DNA of 64,000 bases from Thalassotalea profundi (lineage in GTDB: Bacteria > Pseudomonadota > Gammaproteobacteria > Enterobacterales > Alteromonadaceae): assembly GCF_014653195.1 (NCBI RefSeq), contig NZ_BNAH01000004.1, forward strand, positions 266,412-330,411. Reading direction: 5' to 3'. The position numbers were made by a program, and so were the translations under genes. This document shows positions 8,432 through 18,692 of the stretch, piece after piece (within the stretch, counting starts at the first letter, position 1; the number at the start of each line of letters is the position of its first letter). Below the pieces are notes generated by a model. It was not told where the DNA came from. It saw only the letters and a list, made by a program, of their open reading frames with translations, and did no database searches.

Positions 8432-10309
8432 ATGAAACTTATACTAACACTTCTTGCAGCGTCGGTTTTGACTGCATGCCAACCTGATTCATCGTCGAGT
8501 GAACAAAATAATAATACTGCTAGTACTCAAGCACCAGTAATACAAAAAACAGAGCAAGCTCAACAGTCTGAGACTCAGCGTTTAAATGAATGGTTTGCAA
8601 TAAAATATGAAGAACAATTGCAAATGAGCCCTATGAGATTGACCTTTTTGGGACGAAAAACTAAGTATGATCAAATTGATGATATGAGTGAAGCGGCTGA
8701 GAAAAAGCAGCTAGCATGGCAAAAGCAAACGGTTGATGAGCTTAGTAACAAATTCGATTATCAGTTGCTCGATGTAGAAGGCAAAATATCTTACGACATA
8801 TGGGTTTATCAATACGAGCAAGCCGCAGCGGGACAAGCTTTTAATAAAAACGCTTATATATTTACTCAGTTTAATGGAATCCAATCTTTTGCAGCTCAAT
8901 TTTTAATTAACTTTCATAAAGTTGAAGAAGAAAGTGATATGAGTGCATACAACAAGCGAATTACAGGGATAGCTAATGCCATAGACCAGTTACTTGTACG
9001 CGCTAAAGAAAATGCTAGTGCTGGTGTTCGTCCGCCAAGGTTTGCCTATCAAGGTGTTATTGCTGAGGCTAAAGGTTTAATTGCTGGCGCACCATTTACT
9101 GATAGTGAGATTGATTCACCTCTTTGGTCCGATGCTAAAAGAAAGGTCGCGAGTTTACTTGATAGTAGCAAAATAGATCAAGCTAAAGCAGATGAACTTA
9201 AAGCTAATGCAAAAGCCGCATTACTAAATGACTTCCTCCCTAGCTATAAAGCTTTAGCCGCTTGGTTTGAGGCTGACATTGTAAATACTGATGAAATTGC
9301 ACGAGGCGTATCTAGTCACCCTAACGGTGATGCATTCTATGATCATCAATTAGCAGCATCTACAACAACTGAACTAACTGCAGATGAAATTCATAATATT
9401 GGTTTATCAGAAGTGTCTCGCATTACTACTGAGATGCTAAAGATCAAAGATAAAGTGGGTTTTGAAGGTGACTTACAAGATTTTTTCACATTTATCAAAA
9501 CAGATAAACAGTTTTTCTTTAGTAATACCGATGAAGGTAGACAAGGCTATATTGATGAAACAGAAGCTCATTTAGCTGAGATAAATAAAAAACTACCAGA
9601 ATTTTTTGGTGTGTTACCTAAAGCTAAATTAGTGGTTAAGCGTGTTGAAGCGTTTAGAGAGCAAGATGGTGCTGCGCAACATTATTTCCCTGGAACGCCA
9701 GATGGTTCACGTCCTGGTGTTTATTACGCTCATTTATCTGACATGTCAGCAATGCCGAAAAATGAAATGGAAGGTGTGGCATACCATGAAGGTAATCCGG
9801 GTCATCATATGCAAATTTCAATAGCGCAAGAGCTGACTTCTGTTCCTCAGTTTAGAACCCAAGCAAACTTTACAGCATATAGTGAAGGGTGGGGGTTATA
9901 TGCTGAACTTTTGGCAAAAGAAATGGGCGGTTATCAAAATGATTTTTCTGATTTTGGTCGATTAGTAAATGAAATGTGGCGAGCAGTTCGATTAGTGGTA
10001 GATACTGGTTTACATTCTAAAGGTTGGACTGAAGAGGAAGCCATTGCTTATTTCAAAGAAAAAACCCCTATTGCTGAAGAAGCGATAGTTTCCGAAGTTA
10101 GACGTTATTTAGTTCTTCCGGGACAAGCTACTGCTTATAAGGTTGGAATGCTTAAAATTATGGAATTACGAGCTACAGCTGAAAAAACTTTAGGTGATAA
10201 ATTCGATATTAAAGGGTTTCACGATACAGTGCTAGGTGGTGGAGCTATGCCATTATCGATTCTTGAAAGGAGAATTAAAGCCTGGATAGATACTCAGAAA
10301 GCTATTTAA
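8432..10309 (+). CDS. DUF885 family lipoprotein, putative metallopeptidase
   Basis: A 625-residue protein with a lipoprotein signal: a hydrophobic stretch and lipobox LTAC with the acceptor Cys at 16. A low-complexity Ser/Asn/Gln linker follows, then the DUF885 domain over the rest of the protein. A gluzincin-like motif HEGNPGHH lies at 452-459, with EGWGLYAE about 35 residues later supplying a further acidic residue. Members of the family behave as exported metallopeptidases, though substrates are mostly unknown. It would sit anchored in the outer or inner membrane facing the periplasm. An intrinsic terminator follows 17 bases after the stop. Confidence 0.88.
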   Translation: MKLILTLLAASVLTACQPDSSSSEQNNNTASTQAPVIQKTEQAQQSETQRLNEWFAIKYEEQLQMSPMRLTFLGRKTKYDQIDDMSEAAEKKQLAWQKQTVDELSNKFDYQLLDVEGKISYDIWVYQYEQAAAGQAFNKNAYIFTQFNGIQSFAAQFLINFHKVEEESDMSAYNKRITGIANAIDQLLVRAKENASAGVRPPRFAYQGVIAEAKGLIAGAPFTDSEIDSPLWSDAKRKVASLLDSSKIDQAKADELKANAKAALLNDFLPSYKALAAWFEADIVNTDEIARGVSSHPNGDAFYDHQLAASTTTELTADEIHNIGLSEVSRITTEMLKIKDKVGFEGDLQDFFTFIKTDKQFFFSNTDEGRQGYIDETEAHLAEINKKLPEFFGVLPKAKLVVKRVEAFREQDGAAQHYFPGTPDGSRPGVYYAHLSDMSAMPKNEMEGVAYHEGNPGHHMQISIAQELTSVPQFRTQANFTAYSEGWGLYAELLAKEMGGYQNDFSDFGRLVNEMWRAVRLVVDTGLHSKGWTEEEAIAYFKEKTPIAEEAIVSEVRRYLVLPGQATAYKVGMLKIMELRATAEKTLGDKFDIKGFHDTVLGGGAMPLSILERRIKAWIDTQKAI

Positions 10310-10326
10310 TTCGAGTCTTTAAATGT

Positions 10327-10353
10327 AAAAGCCAGCTTGATTGCTGGCTTTTT
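10327..10353. terminator. Bidirectional terminator between the DUF885 gene and bamE
   Basis: AAAAGCCAGC, a six-base loop and GCTGGCTTTTT make a strong stem with A-rich and T-rich flanks. It can serve both convergent transcripts. Confidence 0.9.
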
Positions 10354-10376
10354 AATATTTAAGACTAGAACCAAGA

Positions 10377-10724
10377 TTAATTAATCATTGGCGTATTAAA
10401 GCTTTCAGGTAACTCGAAGTCACCCTCTGCAGATATTAATTTGTTGTCTTTAAACTTTACAACAAATTTTTTCTCAGCATCAAAGTCTGAATTTCGACCT
10501 GATTTAAAACGATAGACATAATGCCATACATCAGAATCAAAACTATCTACAACTACAGGGCTTCCAAGTACGTACTTAACTTGCTCTTTCGTCATTTCTA
10601 TTTGAAGTTTATCAATATCTCTCTGTTCTAAGTAGTTACCTTGTGGAATGTCAATGCGATAAACCCAGCTTGAACACGCACTGATAGATAAACATAAAAC
10701 TACGGCAAATAATCGAAATAACAT
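10377..10724 (-). CDS. bamE: Outer membrane protein assembly factor BamE (SmpA/OmlA)
   Basis: A small outer-membrane lipoprotein of the BAM complex that helps insert beta-barrel proteins. It shows the lipobox SISAC and the BamE core with QGNYLEQ, the helix MTKEQVKYVLGSP and the strand pattern VWHYVYRF. I chose the ATG at 10724 (115 residues, Cys17), which gives a compact lipoprotein signal and family-like length. An in-frame GTG at 10739 would add five residues. It is convergent with the DUF885 gene and lies downstream of recN on the same strand, a common arrangement of these two genes. Confidence 0.92.
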   Translation of the reverse strand: MLFRLFAVVLCLSISACSSWVYRIDIPQGNYLEQRDIDKLQIEMTKEQVKYVLGSPVVVDSFDSDVWHYVYRFKSGRNSDFDAEKKFVVKFKDNKLISAEGDFELPESFNTPMIN

Positions 10725-10818
10725 GGTATTAGTAGACACCCTTTAACAAATGAAGTGGGATAATAACTAAGCAGGCCATGAGATACAAAGAAATTTTACA
10801 ATTTCATGGTATTTAATT

Positions 10819-12483
10819 TTACCCAGCAAGTAATTCTTGGGCGTTAGCTAAGCTATTATCAGTAATTTTATCACCCGCTAATAAGCGAGCAATTTCTTGG
10901 ACTCTACCATTTTCAGTAAGTTCCGTAACGGTTGTTTCTGTATGTTCACCATCAGTTAATTTAGCAACAAATAGTTGCTGTCTGCCTTTGCTTGCTACTT
11001 GAGGTAAGTGAGTAACACAAATTACTTGTGTACTTTGAGATAACTGTTGAAGTTTTTTTCCAACCATTGAAGCGGTTGGCCCACTAATACCTACGTCTAC
11101 TTCATCAAAAATAAGCGTGGGAGTGATTACTTTAGCTGACAATATTACTTGCATGGCTAAACTAATGCGTGAAAGTTCACCACCGGAGGCTACTTTATTC
11201 ATAGCTTCTAATGCTTGGCCAGGATTTAAACTAACAAGAAACTCTACATTGTCAGTGCCGGAGCTGCTGATCTTTTCAGTGCTACTATAGTTTACATTAA
11301 TTGCAAATTTGCCATGTGGCATATTAAGTTCATTCATACTGGCGCTGATCAACTGACTCAATTTGTTAGCGGATGATTTTCTTGATGTAGATAGTTGTTC
11401 TGCTGCTTGTTGATAGGTAATTTTAGTTTGTTCTATTTCATCTGCAACACTAGTTAACCTTGATTCGTCCATGGTCATTTGTTGTAACTCAGTATTCAAT
11501 TGTTGATGAAGTTCATAAAGTTTGTCAGGTGATATTTGATGCTTTTTAGCTAACTGAATGATTTGAGAATAACGCTCTTCAATGACTTGGTAATTTTGTG
11601 GGTCTAATTCTAGTCGCTCGTAATAATGAGTTAGTTCGCTGGCAGCATCTTCAACTTGAATTAATGAACTATTAATTTGCTCGGTAAGCGGTTGTAAGGT
11701 TTTATCAAGTAAACTTAAATTTGTTAATTGATCTTCTACCTTGCGAAGTTGATCAACAATATTATAGTTTTCGTCATTACTGAGAATTTGTAATGCTTGT
11801 AAGCTTTCGTTAAGGATATGTTGACCGTTACTTTGCTTTTTATATTCGATCTCTAAAGTCTCAAATTCTCCTTGTTGAACAGAAAATTCATTTAATTCAT
11901 TGACTTGATATTGCAGTAATTGTTGTTTGGCTTCACGTTGTGTTTTGCTTTCAAGTAAAAGGTCGTACTCTTTAGTAAGCTCTTTATACTTATTATAATA
12001 ATGTTTTACATTTTCTAATAAGTCATCATGATTAGCATATTGATCTAGAATATTTCGTTGCTCAAGTGCTTTAGTGATAAGTTGGTGATCATGTTGGCCA
12101 TGAATATTAATTAATAATTGCCCCACTTCTTTTAGCTGAGCTAAAGGTACTTGACTACCATTTATATAAGCTTTTGAACGACCTTCAGCAGAAATTACTC
12201 GTCGTAAAATGCATTCATTATCTGAATGTAAATCATGTTGATTTAACCAATGAAGTACTTGCGGATTTTTACTCACATCGAAGGTAGCAGCTAACTCTGC
12301 TTTTTTGCAATTAGGTCTAACTACATTTGTGATGGCTCTATCGCCTAAACATAAACCTAACGCATCAATGGCTATTGATTTACCTGCACCAGTTTCGCCA
12401 GTAATAGTGGTCATGCCTTGCTGCCAGTCAATATCAAGGGAGCGAACGATAGCAAAATTTTGAATATTAAGTTGTAAAAGCAT
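10819..12483 (-). CDS. recN: DNA repair protein RecN
   Basis: A 554-residue SMC-like ATPase that acts early in recombinational repair of double-strand breaks. The N terminus MLLQLNIQNFAIV matches the family and is followed by Walker A GETGAGKS (29-36). A long coiled-coil region occupies the middle (about 150-370), and the C-terminal ABC signature GGELSRISLA and Walker B TLIFDEVDVGISG are intact. The ATG at 12483 is preferred over an in-frame GTG at 12495, because the GTG lies inside the LexA-like box. Regulation is probably by the SOS response (see the tandem boxes just upstream). Confidence 0.95.
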   Translation of the reverse strand: MLLQLNIQNFAIVRSLDIDWQQGMTTITGETGAGKSIAIDALGLCLGDRAITNVVRPNCKKAELAATFDVSKNPQVLHWLNQHDLHSDNECILRRVISAEGRSKAYINGSQVPLAQLKEVGQLLINIHGQHDHQLITKALEQRNILDQYANHDDLLENVKHYYNKYKELTKEYDLLLESKTQREAKQQLLQYQVNELNEFSVQQGEFETLEIEYKKQSNGQHILNESLQALQILSNDENYNIVDQLRKVEDQLTNLSLLDKTLQPLTEQINSSLIQVEDAASELTHYYERLELDPQNYQVIEERYSQIIQLAKKHQISPDKLYELHQQLNTELQQMTMDESRLTSVADEIEQTKITYQQAAEQLSTSRKSSANKLSQLISASMNELNMPHGKFAINVNYSSTEKISSSGTDNVEFLVSLNPGQALEAMNKVASGGELSRISLAMQVILSAKVITPTLIFDEVDVGISGPTASMVGKKLQQLSQSTQVICVTHLPQVASKGRQQLFVAKLTDGEHTETTVTELTENGRVQEIARLLAGDKITDNSLANAQELLAG

Positions 12484-12494
12484 AAGTAAAAACA

Positions 12495-12526
12495 CTGTAT
12501 ATAATATTAGGTGTTAATTTATACAG
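12495..12526 (-). promoter_or_regulatory. Two adjacent LexA-like boxes upstream of recN
   Basis: Two 16-base elements lie end to end: CTGTATATAATATTAG (12495-12510) and GTGTTAATTTATACAG (12511-12526). Each resembles the gammaproteobacterial SOS box CTGT-N8-ACAG with one degenerate half. The outer edges CACTGTATA and TATACAGTG form a perfect inverted repeat. The position, 12 to 43 bases upstream of the recN ATG, suits repression, and E. coli recN also carries more than one box. Confidence 0.65.
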
Positions 12527-12614
12527 TGTTTTAAGGTTTTGCAATAGCTAAATAAATTTAATTGTTAATTTTTTTTCAGCTTATCGTTAACCTTAGTTAA
12601 TAGGCGATATTATT

Positions 12615-12649
12615 TTATCAAAAGACAAGGGAAAACTTGCCTTTGATAA
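12615..12649. repeat. Imperfect inverted repeat between nadK and recN
   Basis: TTATCAAA and CAAG on the left pair with CTTG and TTTGATAA on the right, around a six-base loop and a small internal bulge. There is no T-run on either strand, so it is not a classical terminator of nadK; it may be an mRNA 3'-end structure. Confidence 0.4.
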
Positions 12650-12751
12650 CTACTCGGTTGTTATAACGTAATATTTTTTTAATGTTAGAGATTGCTCATT
12701 ATCATTAAAAATAAGATATCAGTTAAATTGCGTATAACCTCCATAGTTCCT

Positions 12752-13633
12752 TTAGTAAAGTTTATTACCCCAACTTAACTTATTTCTTAACACATTAAAG
12801 TAATTATGGTCTAAAGGGTGAATTAATCGAAGGGTGTGTTCACTTTTTCTAATAATAACTTCGTCACCAGGTAATACAGCTAATATTACATGGCCATCAC
12901 AACTTACTTGTAAGTTTTCGTAATTTTCATTAGCTAAGGCGAGTTTTATTTCACTGTTGCCATCAACGACAATAGGGCGGCTAGTGAGTGTATGTGGAAA
13001 CATAGGCACTAATGATAATGCGTTTAAATTAGGTGTTAAAATAGGGCCACCGGCAGACATTGAATAAGCAGTCGAGCCTGTGGGGGTAGAAATAATTAAA
13101 CCGTCAGAGCGTTGACTAAACATGAAGCTGTTATCGATATATACTTCAAATTCAATCATGCTGGCAACTTTACCCGCATGGAGCACAGCCTCATTAACAG
13201 CGGTATTGCTGCTTTTTAATTTTCCATGGCGATAAACTTCAGCTTCGATCAGAAACCGTTGTTCAGATCGTGATTCTCCCTTTAAAATTTGCTCTAAAGG
13301 CGAAATTAAGTCATTAGGTGATATATCAGTTAAAAAGCCTAAATTACCTCTATTGACTCCGATCACGCCAATATTATAACAAGATAGCACTCGTGCTGCG
13401 CCTAACATATAACCGTCACCGCCGACAACAATAGCTAAATCAGCAAGTTCACCTATGCTTGTTAAGTTCTGTACATTCATTTCAGGTAGTTTAAGGGAGC
13501 TAGCTACAGTGTTTTCAATAAGCACGTTATAATTATGATCGAGTAAATATTGATAAAGTGCAGTTATCGTTGCTTTGGCACCTTTATGATTGGGTTTTCC
13601 AATTAAACCTATAGTGGAATATAGTTTGCTCAT
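12752..13633 (-). CDS. nadK: NAD kinase
   Basis: A 293-residue ATP-dependent NAD kinase that makes NADP+ in the cytoplasm. The family signatures are clear: [11 protein letters not shown] with the catalytic Asp (about residue 75), [10 protein letters not shown], and [16 protein letters not shown] in the C-terminal beta domain. Its length equals that of the E. coli enzyme. It is transcribed divergently from grpE and upstream of recN, the grpE/nadK/recN order found in many gammaproteobacteria. A second, distantly related NAD-kinase-type gene lies at 25976-27118. Confidence 0.96.
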   Translation of the reverse strand: MSKLYSTIGLIGKPNHKGAKATITALYQYLLDHNYNVLIENTVASSLKLPEMNVQNLTSIGELADLAIVVGGDGYMLGAARVLSCYNIGVIGVNRGNLGFLTDISPNDLISPLEQILKGESRSEQRFLIEAEVYRHGKLKSSNTAVNEAVLHAGKVASMIEFEVYIDNSFMFSQRSDGLIISTPTGSTAYSMSAGGPILTPNLNALSLVPMFPHTLTSRPIVVDGNSEIKLALANENYENLQVSCDGHVILAVLPGDEVIIRKSEHTLRLIHPLDHNYFNVLRNKLSWGNKLY

Positions 13634-13728
13634 GCTTAACGTCTTGTTACATTTCGGTAATACTGCCAGTTTCGCTGTATTTTATCTTGATGTAAAGACA
13701 GCTTTTTACGAAATGTTATCAATTTGAA

Positions 13729-13754
13729 CTTGAATCGTAATCACTAGCCCCCAT
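13729..13754 (+). promoter_or_regulatory. Sigma-32 heat-shock promoter of grpE
   Basis: CTTGAA (13729-13734) and CCCCAT (13749-13754) are separated by 14 bases, matching the RpoH consensus CTTGAAA-N11-16-CCCCAT. The -10 element ends about 35 bases before the grpE ATG. Confidence 0.85.
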
Positions 13755-13789
13755 AATTAGCATCAGTAGATTTTAAGTTGGAGCTTTTC

Positions 13790-14428
13790 ATGACAACACA
13801 GTCAAACGAAAATAAAAATGAACAAGAGTTAACCCCAGAAGAAATAGCGGCTCAAGAAATTATTGATCAAGCGGAAGAGCAAGTAGAATCACAATTAGAT
13901 TTTTCTGCTAATGCTATTGGTGAAGACCAAGAAAAAATTAATGAATTAGAGCTTGCTCTTGCTGCTGCTCAGTCAACAGTTGCAGATCAGAAAGATTCTG
14001 TTATCAGAGCAAAAGCTGAAGTCGATAATGTTCGTCGTCGTGCGGCACAAGATGTTGAAAAAGCACGTAAATTTGCACTGGAAAAATTTGCCAGTGAATT
14101 ATTACCTGTCGTTGACAATTTAGAGCGTGCTATTGCCAGTGTCAATGCCGAAGATGAAACTCAAAAAGCGATAGCCGAAGGGGTTGAACTTACTTTACAA
14201 AGCTTGTTATCGGCATTGGGGAAATTTGGAATTAATCCGGTTGATCCACAAGATCAACCTTTTAACCCTGAATTACACCAAGCTATGTCAATGCAAGAAG
14301 TAGAAGGTGTTGAACCTAATACAGTTATTGCAGTGATGCAAAAAGGCTATGAACTTAATGGACGTTTAATTAGACCAGCTATGGTGATGGTGTCAAAAGC
14401 TTCACCTTCAGTTGATACCTCTGCGTAA
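13790..14428 (+). CDS. grpE: Nucleotide exchange factor GrpE
   Basis: A cytoplasmic co-chaperone of about 212 residues that releases ADP from DnaK. It has an acidic disordered N terminus, a long coiled coil (about 45-110, with [17 protein letters not shown]), and the C-terminal beta domain ending in [14 protein letters not shown]. The ATG at 13790 is preferred because GGAG lies six bases upstream; an in-frame TTG at 13778 has no such site. A terminator separates it from dnaK, so each gene is its own unit with its own heat-shock promoter. Confidence 0.95.
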   Translation: MTTQSNENKNEQELTPEEIAAQEIIDQAEEQVESQLDFSANAIGEDQEKINELELALAAAQSTVADQKDSVIRAKAEVDNVRRRAAQDVEKARKFALEKFASELLPVVDNLERAIASVNAEDETQKAIAEGVELTLQSLLSALGKFGINPVDPQDQPFNPELHQAMSMQEVEGVEPNTVIAVMQKGYELNGRLIRPAMVMVSKASPSVDTSA

Positions 14429-14447
14429 ATTAACTGGCATAAATATG

Positions 14448-14472
14448 GGCCAGCATTGTTGCTGGCCTTTTT
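14448..14472 (+). terminator. Intrinsic terminator after grpE
   Basis: The stem GGCCAGC/GCTGGCC closes a six-base loop and is followed by five T residues. Confidence 0.92.
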
Positions 14473-14520
14473 ATTGGGGAAATATTTTGTAACATTTTAA
14501 AATTTTTTTAATTTTCTCTA

Positions 14521-14546
14521 TTGAAAAAGTTTTTACTGCCCCCACT
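14521..14546 (+). promoter_or_regulatory. Sigma-32-like promoter of dnaK
   Basis: TTGAAA (14521-14526) and CCCCACT (14540-14546) are spaced by 13 bases, a good RpoH-type match. The -10 element lies about 50 bases before the dnaK start, and a GGAG ribosome binding site follows. Confidence 0.75.
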
Positions 14547-14598
14547 AATTAATCAACAACAGATTTATTATTTATTTTAGTATTCGGAGATCCTCAAG

Positions 14599-16521
14599 AT
14601 GGGCAAAATTATAGGTATTGACCTAGGGACAACAAACTCTTGTGTTGCTGTTTTAGATGGCGACAAAGTACGTGTTATTGAAAATGCTGAAGGCGATCGT
14701 ACAACACCTTCAATTATTGCATATGCAGAAGATGGTGAAACGTTAGTTGGCCAACCAGCTAAACGTCAATCAGTAACTAACCCAAAAAACACATTATTCG
14801 CAATTAAGCGTTTAATTGGTCGTCGCTTTGAAGATAAAGAAGTTCAACGCGACATTGATATTATGCCATTTGGTATTGTCAAAGCTGATAACGGTGATGC
14901 TTGGGTAACAGCACGTGATAAAAACGTAGCTCCACCACAAGTTTCTGCTGAAGTTTTAAAGAAAATGAAAAAAACTGCAGAAGATTACTTAGGTGAAGAA
15001 GTTACTGAAGCGGTAATTACTGTTCCTGCTTACTTTAATGATTCACAACGTCAAGCAACTAAAGATGCTGGTCGTATCGCAGGACTTGAAGTGAAGCGTA
15101 TTATTAACGAGCCTACGGCTGCTGCGTTAGCATACGGTATGGACAAGCAAGAAGGTGACAAAGTTGTTGCTGTATACGATTTAGGTGGTGGTACATTCGA
15201 TATCTCAATTATTGAAATTGATGAAGTTGAAGGCGAGCACACATTTGAAGTATTAGCGACTAACGGTGACACTCATTTAGGTGGTGAAGATTTTGATAAC
15301 CGTTTAATTGATTATTTAGTTGCTGAATTTAAGAAAGACTCAGGTATGGATTTAACAAAAGATCCATTAGCAATGCAACGTTTGAAAGAAGGTGCTGAAA
15401 AAGCTAAATGTGAACTTTCTTCTGCACAATCTACAGATGTGAATTTACCTTACATTACTGCTGATGCTTCTGGTCCTAAGCACATGAACATCAAGATCAG
15501 CCGTGCTAAATTAGAATCATTAGTAGAAGATATGGTTAAAGCAACATTAGAGCCGCTTAAACAAGCGCTTAAAGATGCGGATTTATCGGTAAGTGATGTT
15601 AATGATGTTATTTTAGTGGGTGGTCAAACACGTATGCCACTAGTACAAAAAACTGTTACTGAGTTTTTTGGTAAAGAGCCTCGTAAAGATGTTAACCCTG
15701 ATGAAGCTGTAGCTGCCGGTGCTGCCATTCAAGGTGGTGTATTATCTGGTGATGTAACTGACGTATTATTGTTAGATGTTACACCTTTATCATTAGGTAT
15801 TGAGACTATGGGTGGTGTGATGACTAAAGTTATCGAGAAAAACACAACTATCCCAACTAAGCAGTCTCAAACATTCTCAACAGCAGACGATAACCAAGCT
15901 GCAGTAACGGTTCATGTTGTACAAGGTGAGCGTAAACAAGCATCAGCGAACAAGTCTTTAGGGCAGTTTAACCTTGAAGGTATTGATCCTGCACCACGTG
16001 GTACACCACAAATCGAAGTGACTTTTGATATCGATGCTGATGGTATTTTACATGTAACAGCGAAAGATAAAAATACAGGTAAAGAGCAAAAAATTACTAT
16101 TAAAGCCTCTTCTGGTTTATCTGATGATGAAGTAGATCAAATGGTACGTGATGCAGAAGCTAACGCTGATGCAGACGCTAAATTTGAAGAGTTAGTTACA
16201 GCGCGTAACCAAGCTGACGGTATGATACATGCTACTCGTACGCAAGTTACTGAAGCTGGTGATGACTTACCAAGTGAAGATAAAGAGAAAATTGAAACGG
16301 CTATTACTGAATTAGAAACAGCGATCAAAGGCGATAGCAAAGAAGAAATTGATGCTAAATCTCAAGCATTAATGGAAGCTTCAGCTAAGTTAATGGAAAT
16401 TGCTCAAGCGAAAGCTCAAGCAGGCGCTGCACCAGAAAGTGAAGCTCCAGAAGCTAATGCACAACAGTCAGGCGATGATGTGGTTGATGCTGAGTTTGAA
16501 GAAGTAAAAGACGACAAATAG
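14599..16521 (+). CDS. dnaK: Chaperone protein DnaK (Hsp70)
   Basis: A 640-residue cytoplasmic Hsp70. The ATPase domain opens with [13 protein letters not shown] and contains the phosphate loop [11 protein letters not shown] and [11 protein letters not shown]. The substrate domain shows [17 protein letters not shown], and the protein ends with the acidic tail EEVKDDK. It works with GrpE (just upstream) and DnaJ (just downstream). Length and motifs are entirely typical. Confidence 0.98.
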   Translation: MGKIIGIDLGTTNSCVAVLDGDKVRVIENAEGDRTTPSIIAYAEDGETLVGQPAKRQSVTNPKNTLFAIKRLIGRRFEDKEVQRDIDIMPFGIVKADNGDAWVTARDKNVAPPQVSAEVLKKMKKTAEDYLGEEVTEAVITVPAYFNDSQRQATKDAGRIAGLEVKRIINEPTAAALAYGMDKQEGDKVVAVYDLGGGTFDISIIEIDEVEGEHTFEVLATNGDTHLGGEDFDNRLIDYLVAEFKKDSGMDLTKDPLAMQRLKEGAEKAKCELSSAQSTDVNLPYITADASGPKHMNIKISRAKLESLVEDMVKATLEPLKQALKDADLSVSDVNDVILVGGQTRMPLVQKTVTEFFGKEPRKDVNPDEAVAAGAAIQGGVLSGDVTDVLLLDVTPLSLGIETMGGVMTKVIEKNTTIPTKQSQTFSTADDNQAAVTVHVVQGERKQASANKSLGQFNLEGIDPAPRGTPQIEVTFDIDADGILHVTAKDKNTGKEQKITIKASSGLSDDEVDQMVRDAEANADADAKFEELVTARNQADGMIHATRTQVTEAGDDLPSEDKEKIETAITELETAIKGDSKEEIDAKSQALMEASAKLMEIAQAKAQAGAAPESEAPEANAQQSGDDVVDAEFEEVKDDK

Positions 16522-16591
16522 TTGTTTAGTTTAATTCGCGCTAGTTTAATTGTAAATTATCCGGATTAACAATACTGTAAACGAAATATAG

Positions 16592-16612
16592 AGCGTCGAT
16601 TTTATCGGCGCT
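16592..16612 (+). terminator. Weak hairpin between dnaK and dnaJ
   Basis: AGCGTCGAT and ATCGGCGCT pair with one G-U wobble around a TTT loop, followed by only three T residues. It is probably a partial terminator that lowers dnaJ relative to dnaK, not a full stop. Confidence 0.5.
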
Positions 16613-16738
16613 TTACTATATAAAATCTATAGAAATTATAGATACTAATTTTCATAATGGTTTAATTTGTTAGTGAATTAATCATGTAACTAAAGTCATT
16701 GAGCAAATTGGTATCATTTGATGTGAAGTATATAAACT

Positions 16739-17875
16739 ATGTCTAAAAGAGATTATTACGAAGTTCTAGAAGTGGCTAAAGATGCCAGTGAACGCGATAT
16801 TAAAAAAGCTTATAAACGTCTAGCGATGAAATTTCATCCTGACCGTACAAAGGGTGATAAAGCCAAAGAAGAAACTTTTAAAGAAATTAAGGCAGCTTAT
16901 GAAGTCTTAAGTGATGATCAAAAGCGCGCAGCCTATGACCAATACGGTCATGCAGCCTTTGAGCAAGGTGGCATGGGTGGCGGTGGCTACGGCGGCGGTC
17001 AAGACTTTGGTGATATTTTTGGCGATGTTTTTGGTGACATTTTTGGTGGTGGTCGTCGTGGTGGTGGACAATCTCGTGCTCGTAGAGGTTCAGACTTACG
17101 CTACAACTTAGATCTTAGCCTCGAAGAAGCCGTTAAAGGTAAAACGTTAGAAATTAAAGTGCCTACTTATGTTAGTTGTGAGCCTTGTGATGGTAGTGGT
17201 GCTAAAAAAGGCACTAGTGCTAAAACATGTACGACTTGTCATGGGCATGGCCAAGTACAAATGCGCCAAGGGCTTTTTGCGGTACAACAAACGTGTCCGA
17301 CTTGTTCTGGTAAAGGTCAAGTTATTAGTGATCCTTGTCCCGTATGTCGTGGTCAGGGCCGAGTTGAAAAAACTAAAACTTTATCAGTTAAAATACCACC
17401 TGGTGTAGACACTGGTGATAGAATTCGCCTTTCAGGTGAAGGTGAAGCTGGCGAGCATGGAGCACCAGCGGGTGATTTATATGTACAAGCTAATGTAAGA
17501 GAACATAAGATATTTGTTCGAGATGAGAATAATCTATTTTGTGAAGTTCCTATTAGTTTCACTACAGCAGCGTTAGGTGGAGAGATTGAAGTACCGACAC
17601 TTGAAGGCAAAGTGAAGCTTAAAATACCTAAAGAAACACAAACAGGCAAAATGTTCCGTCTTCGTGGCAAAGGTGTTAAATCAGTTCGTAGTGCAACTGT
17701 TGGTGATTTAATGTGTAAGGTCGTGATTGAAACACCGGTTAACTTATCAGGTGATCAAGCGGATCTTCTTCGTCAATTAGATGAAAAAATGGGTAAAAGC
17801 TCAAAGAAACATAGCCCAAAAGAAACAGGCTTCTTTGATGGTGTAAAAAAATTCTTTGATGACTTAAAATCTTAA
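16739..17875 (+). CDS. dnaJ: Chaperone protein DnaJ (Hsp40)
   Basis: A 378-residue type I J-protein that delivers unfolded clients to DnaK and stimulates its ATPase. Domains in order: J domain with HPD near residue 33, a long Gly-rich linker (about 75-110), a zinc-binding region with four CxxCxGxG motifs ([32 protein letters not shown]), and the C-terminal substrate-binding domains. It follows dnaK by about 220 bases and is closed by a strong terminator. Confidence 0.97.
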   Translation: MSKRDYYEVLEVAKDASERDIKKAYKRLAMKFHPDRTKGDKAKEETFKEIKAAYEVLSDDQKRAAYDQYGHAAFEQGGMGGGGYGGGQDFGDIFGDVFGDIFGGGRRGGGQSRARRGSDLRYNLDLSLEEAVKGKTLEIKVPTYVSCEPCDGSGAKKGTSAKTCTTCHGHGQVQMRQGLFAVQQTCPTCSGKGQVISDPCPVCRGQGRVEKTKTLSVKIPPGVDTGDRIRLSGEGEAGEHGAPAGDLYVQANVREHKIFVRDENNLFCEVPISFTTAALGGEIEVPTLEGKVKLKIPKETQTGKMFRLRGKGVKSVRSATVGDLMCKVVIETPVNLSGDQADLLRQLDEKMGKSSKKHSPKETGFFDGVKKFFDDLKS

Positions 17876-17896
17876 GTATTAGAGCGTTCTTGATTT

Positions 17897-17923
17897 AAAA
17901 GCCTTGCATTGCAAGGCTTTTTT
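17897..17923 (+). terminator. Intrinsic terminator after dnaJ
   Basis: AAAAGCCTTGC, a three-base loop and GCAAGGC form the stem, followed by six T residues. Confidence 0.93.
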
Positions 17924-18008
17924 ATTGAAGTAATTTTTATTTTCATTGGCTTTTATCTACAAATAGCGCTTAACTTAATGTGTTGCTGGTATTAAATAGG
18001 TATTTATA

Positions 18009-18677
18009 ATGTTTAAGAAAATCACCGTATTAGTCGTACTATGTTTATCTGTTGTTTGCAATATAGCTACCGCAGAAGAAGCAGAGTTACCGCCGATAAA
18101 CGATCAATACAATAGCGTGCATGGTATGGTGCTTTTTACTAAAAGTTCAATGGTCTACGCTTATAACCTTTCTAAGTATCAATTACCGAATAATGTCCAA
18201 TTATTATACCAACTTGATATTAAAGATGTTGCGCTATTGCAAATGATTAGAGACGCACAATTAGTGACGATAAAGCCTGAAGCTTTTAATATACAGAGAT
18301 TAGTACGTGGTGAGGAATTAACCATCAATGCCGATATTTATATGGGGAATTATGAGCGCGATGGTATGTTAGTACACAAAAGTAGGCCGTTAATTTTTGC
18401 GAAAAAACTCTATTCACGTTATCTGAATGATCTTGATGAGTCGAGCAATATCCAAGAATATGACGTGGTTGATTTAAACAACAATTACAAAATTTATATC
18501 CATAAAATTCAACAAGCGCCTAGTTATGATCATGTACTTTACATTGATGTTGAAGCGAGTTGTTTATCAAGATTTAACACTCGTTCACCAGTCCCTAAGC
18601 GCAGTGAATTACAATATAAATTTATTAATTGCGGAACCATGACACCGTTGTATTTTGAAACTCAAGATTTTCAGTAA
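18009..18677 (+). CDS. Hypothetical secreted protein
   Basis: A 222-residue protein that I do not recognise. Residues 1-22 form a signal peptide ending in ATA before EEAE, so the mature protein should be periplasmic. The rest is mixed alpha/beta in character, with two Cys residues in the C-terminal part (SCLSR and NCGTM) that could form a disulfide. It resembles in general layout small periplasmic proteins of Alteromonadales near cell-envelope genes, but no domain can be named. It is convergent with the Lrp-type regulator, whose gene ends 15 bases away, and sits alone after the dnaJ terminator. Confidence 0.7.
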   Translation: MFKKITVLVVLCLSVVCNIATAEEAELPPINDQYNSVHGMVLFTKSSMVYAYNLSKYQLPNNVQLLYQLDIKDVALLQMIRDAQLVTIKPEAFNIQRLVRGEELTINADIYMGNYERDGMLVHKSRPLIFAKKLYSRYLNDLDESSNIQEYDVVDLNNNYKIYIHKIQQAPSYDHVLYIDVEASCLSRFNTRSPVPKRSELQYKFINCGTMTPLYFETQDFQ

Positions 18678-18692
18678 ATAGAAATTTTTTTA

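Noticed and set aside
12615..12649. Intrinsic terminator for nadK
   Set aside because: The hairpin is imperfect and has no T-run on the minus strand; kept only as an inverted repeat.
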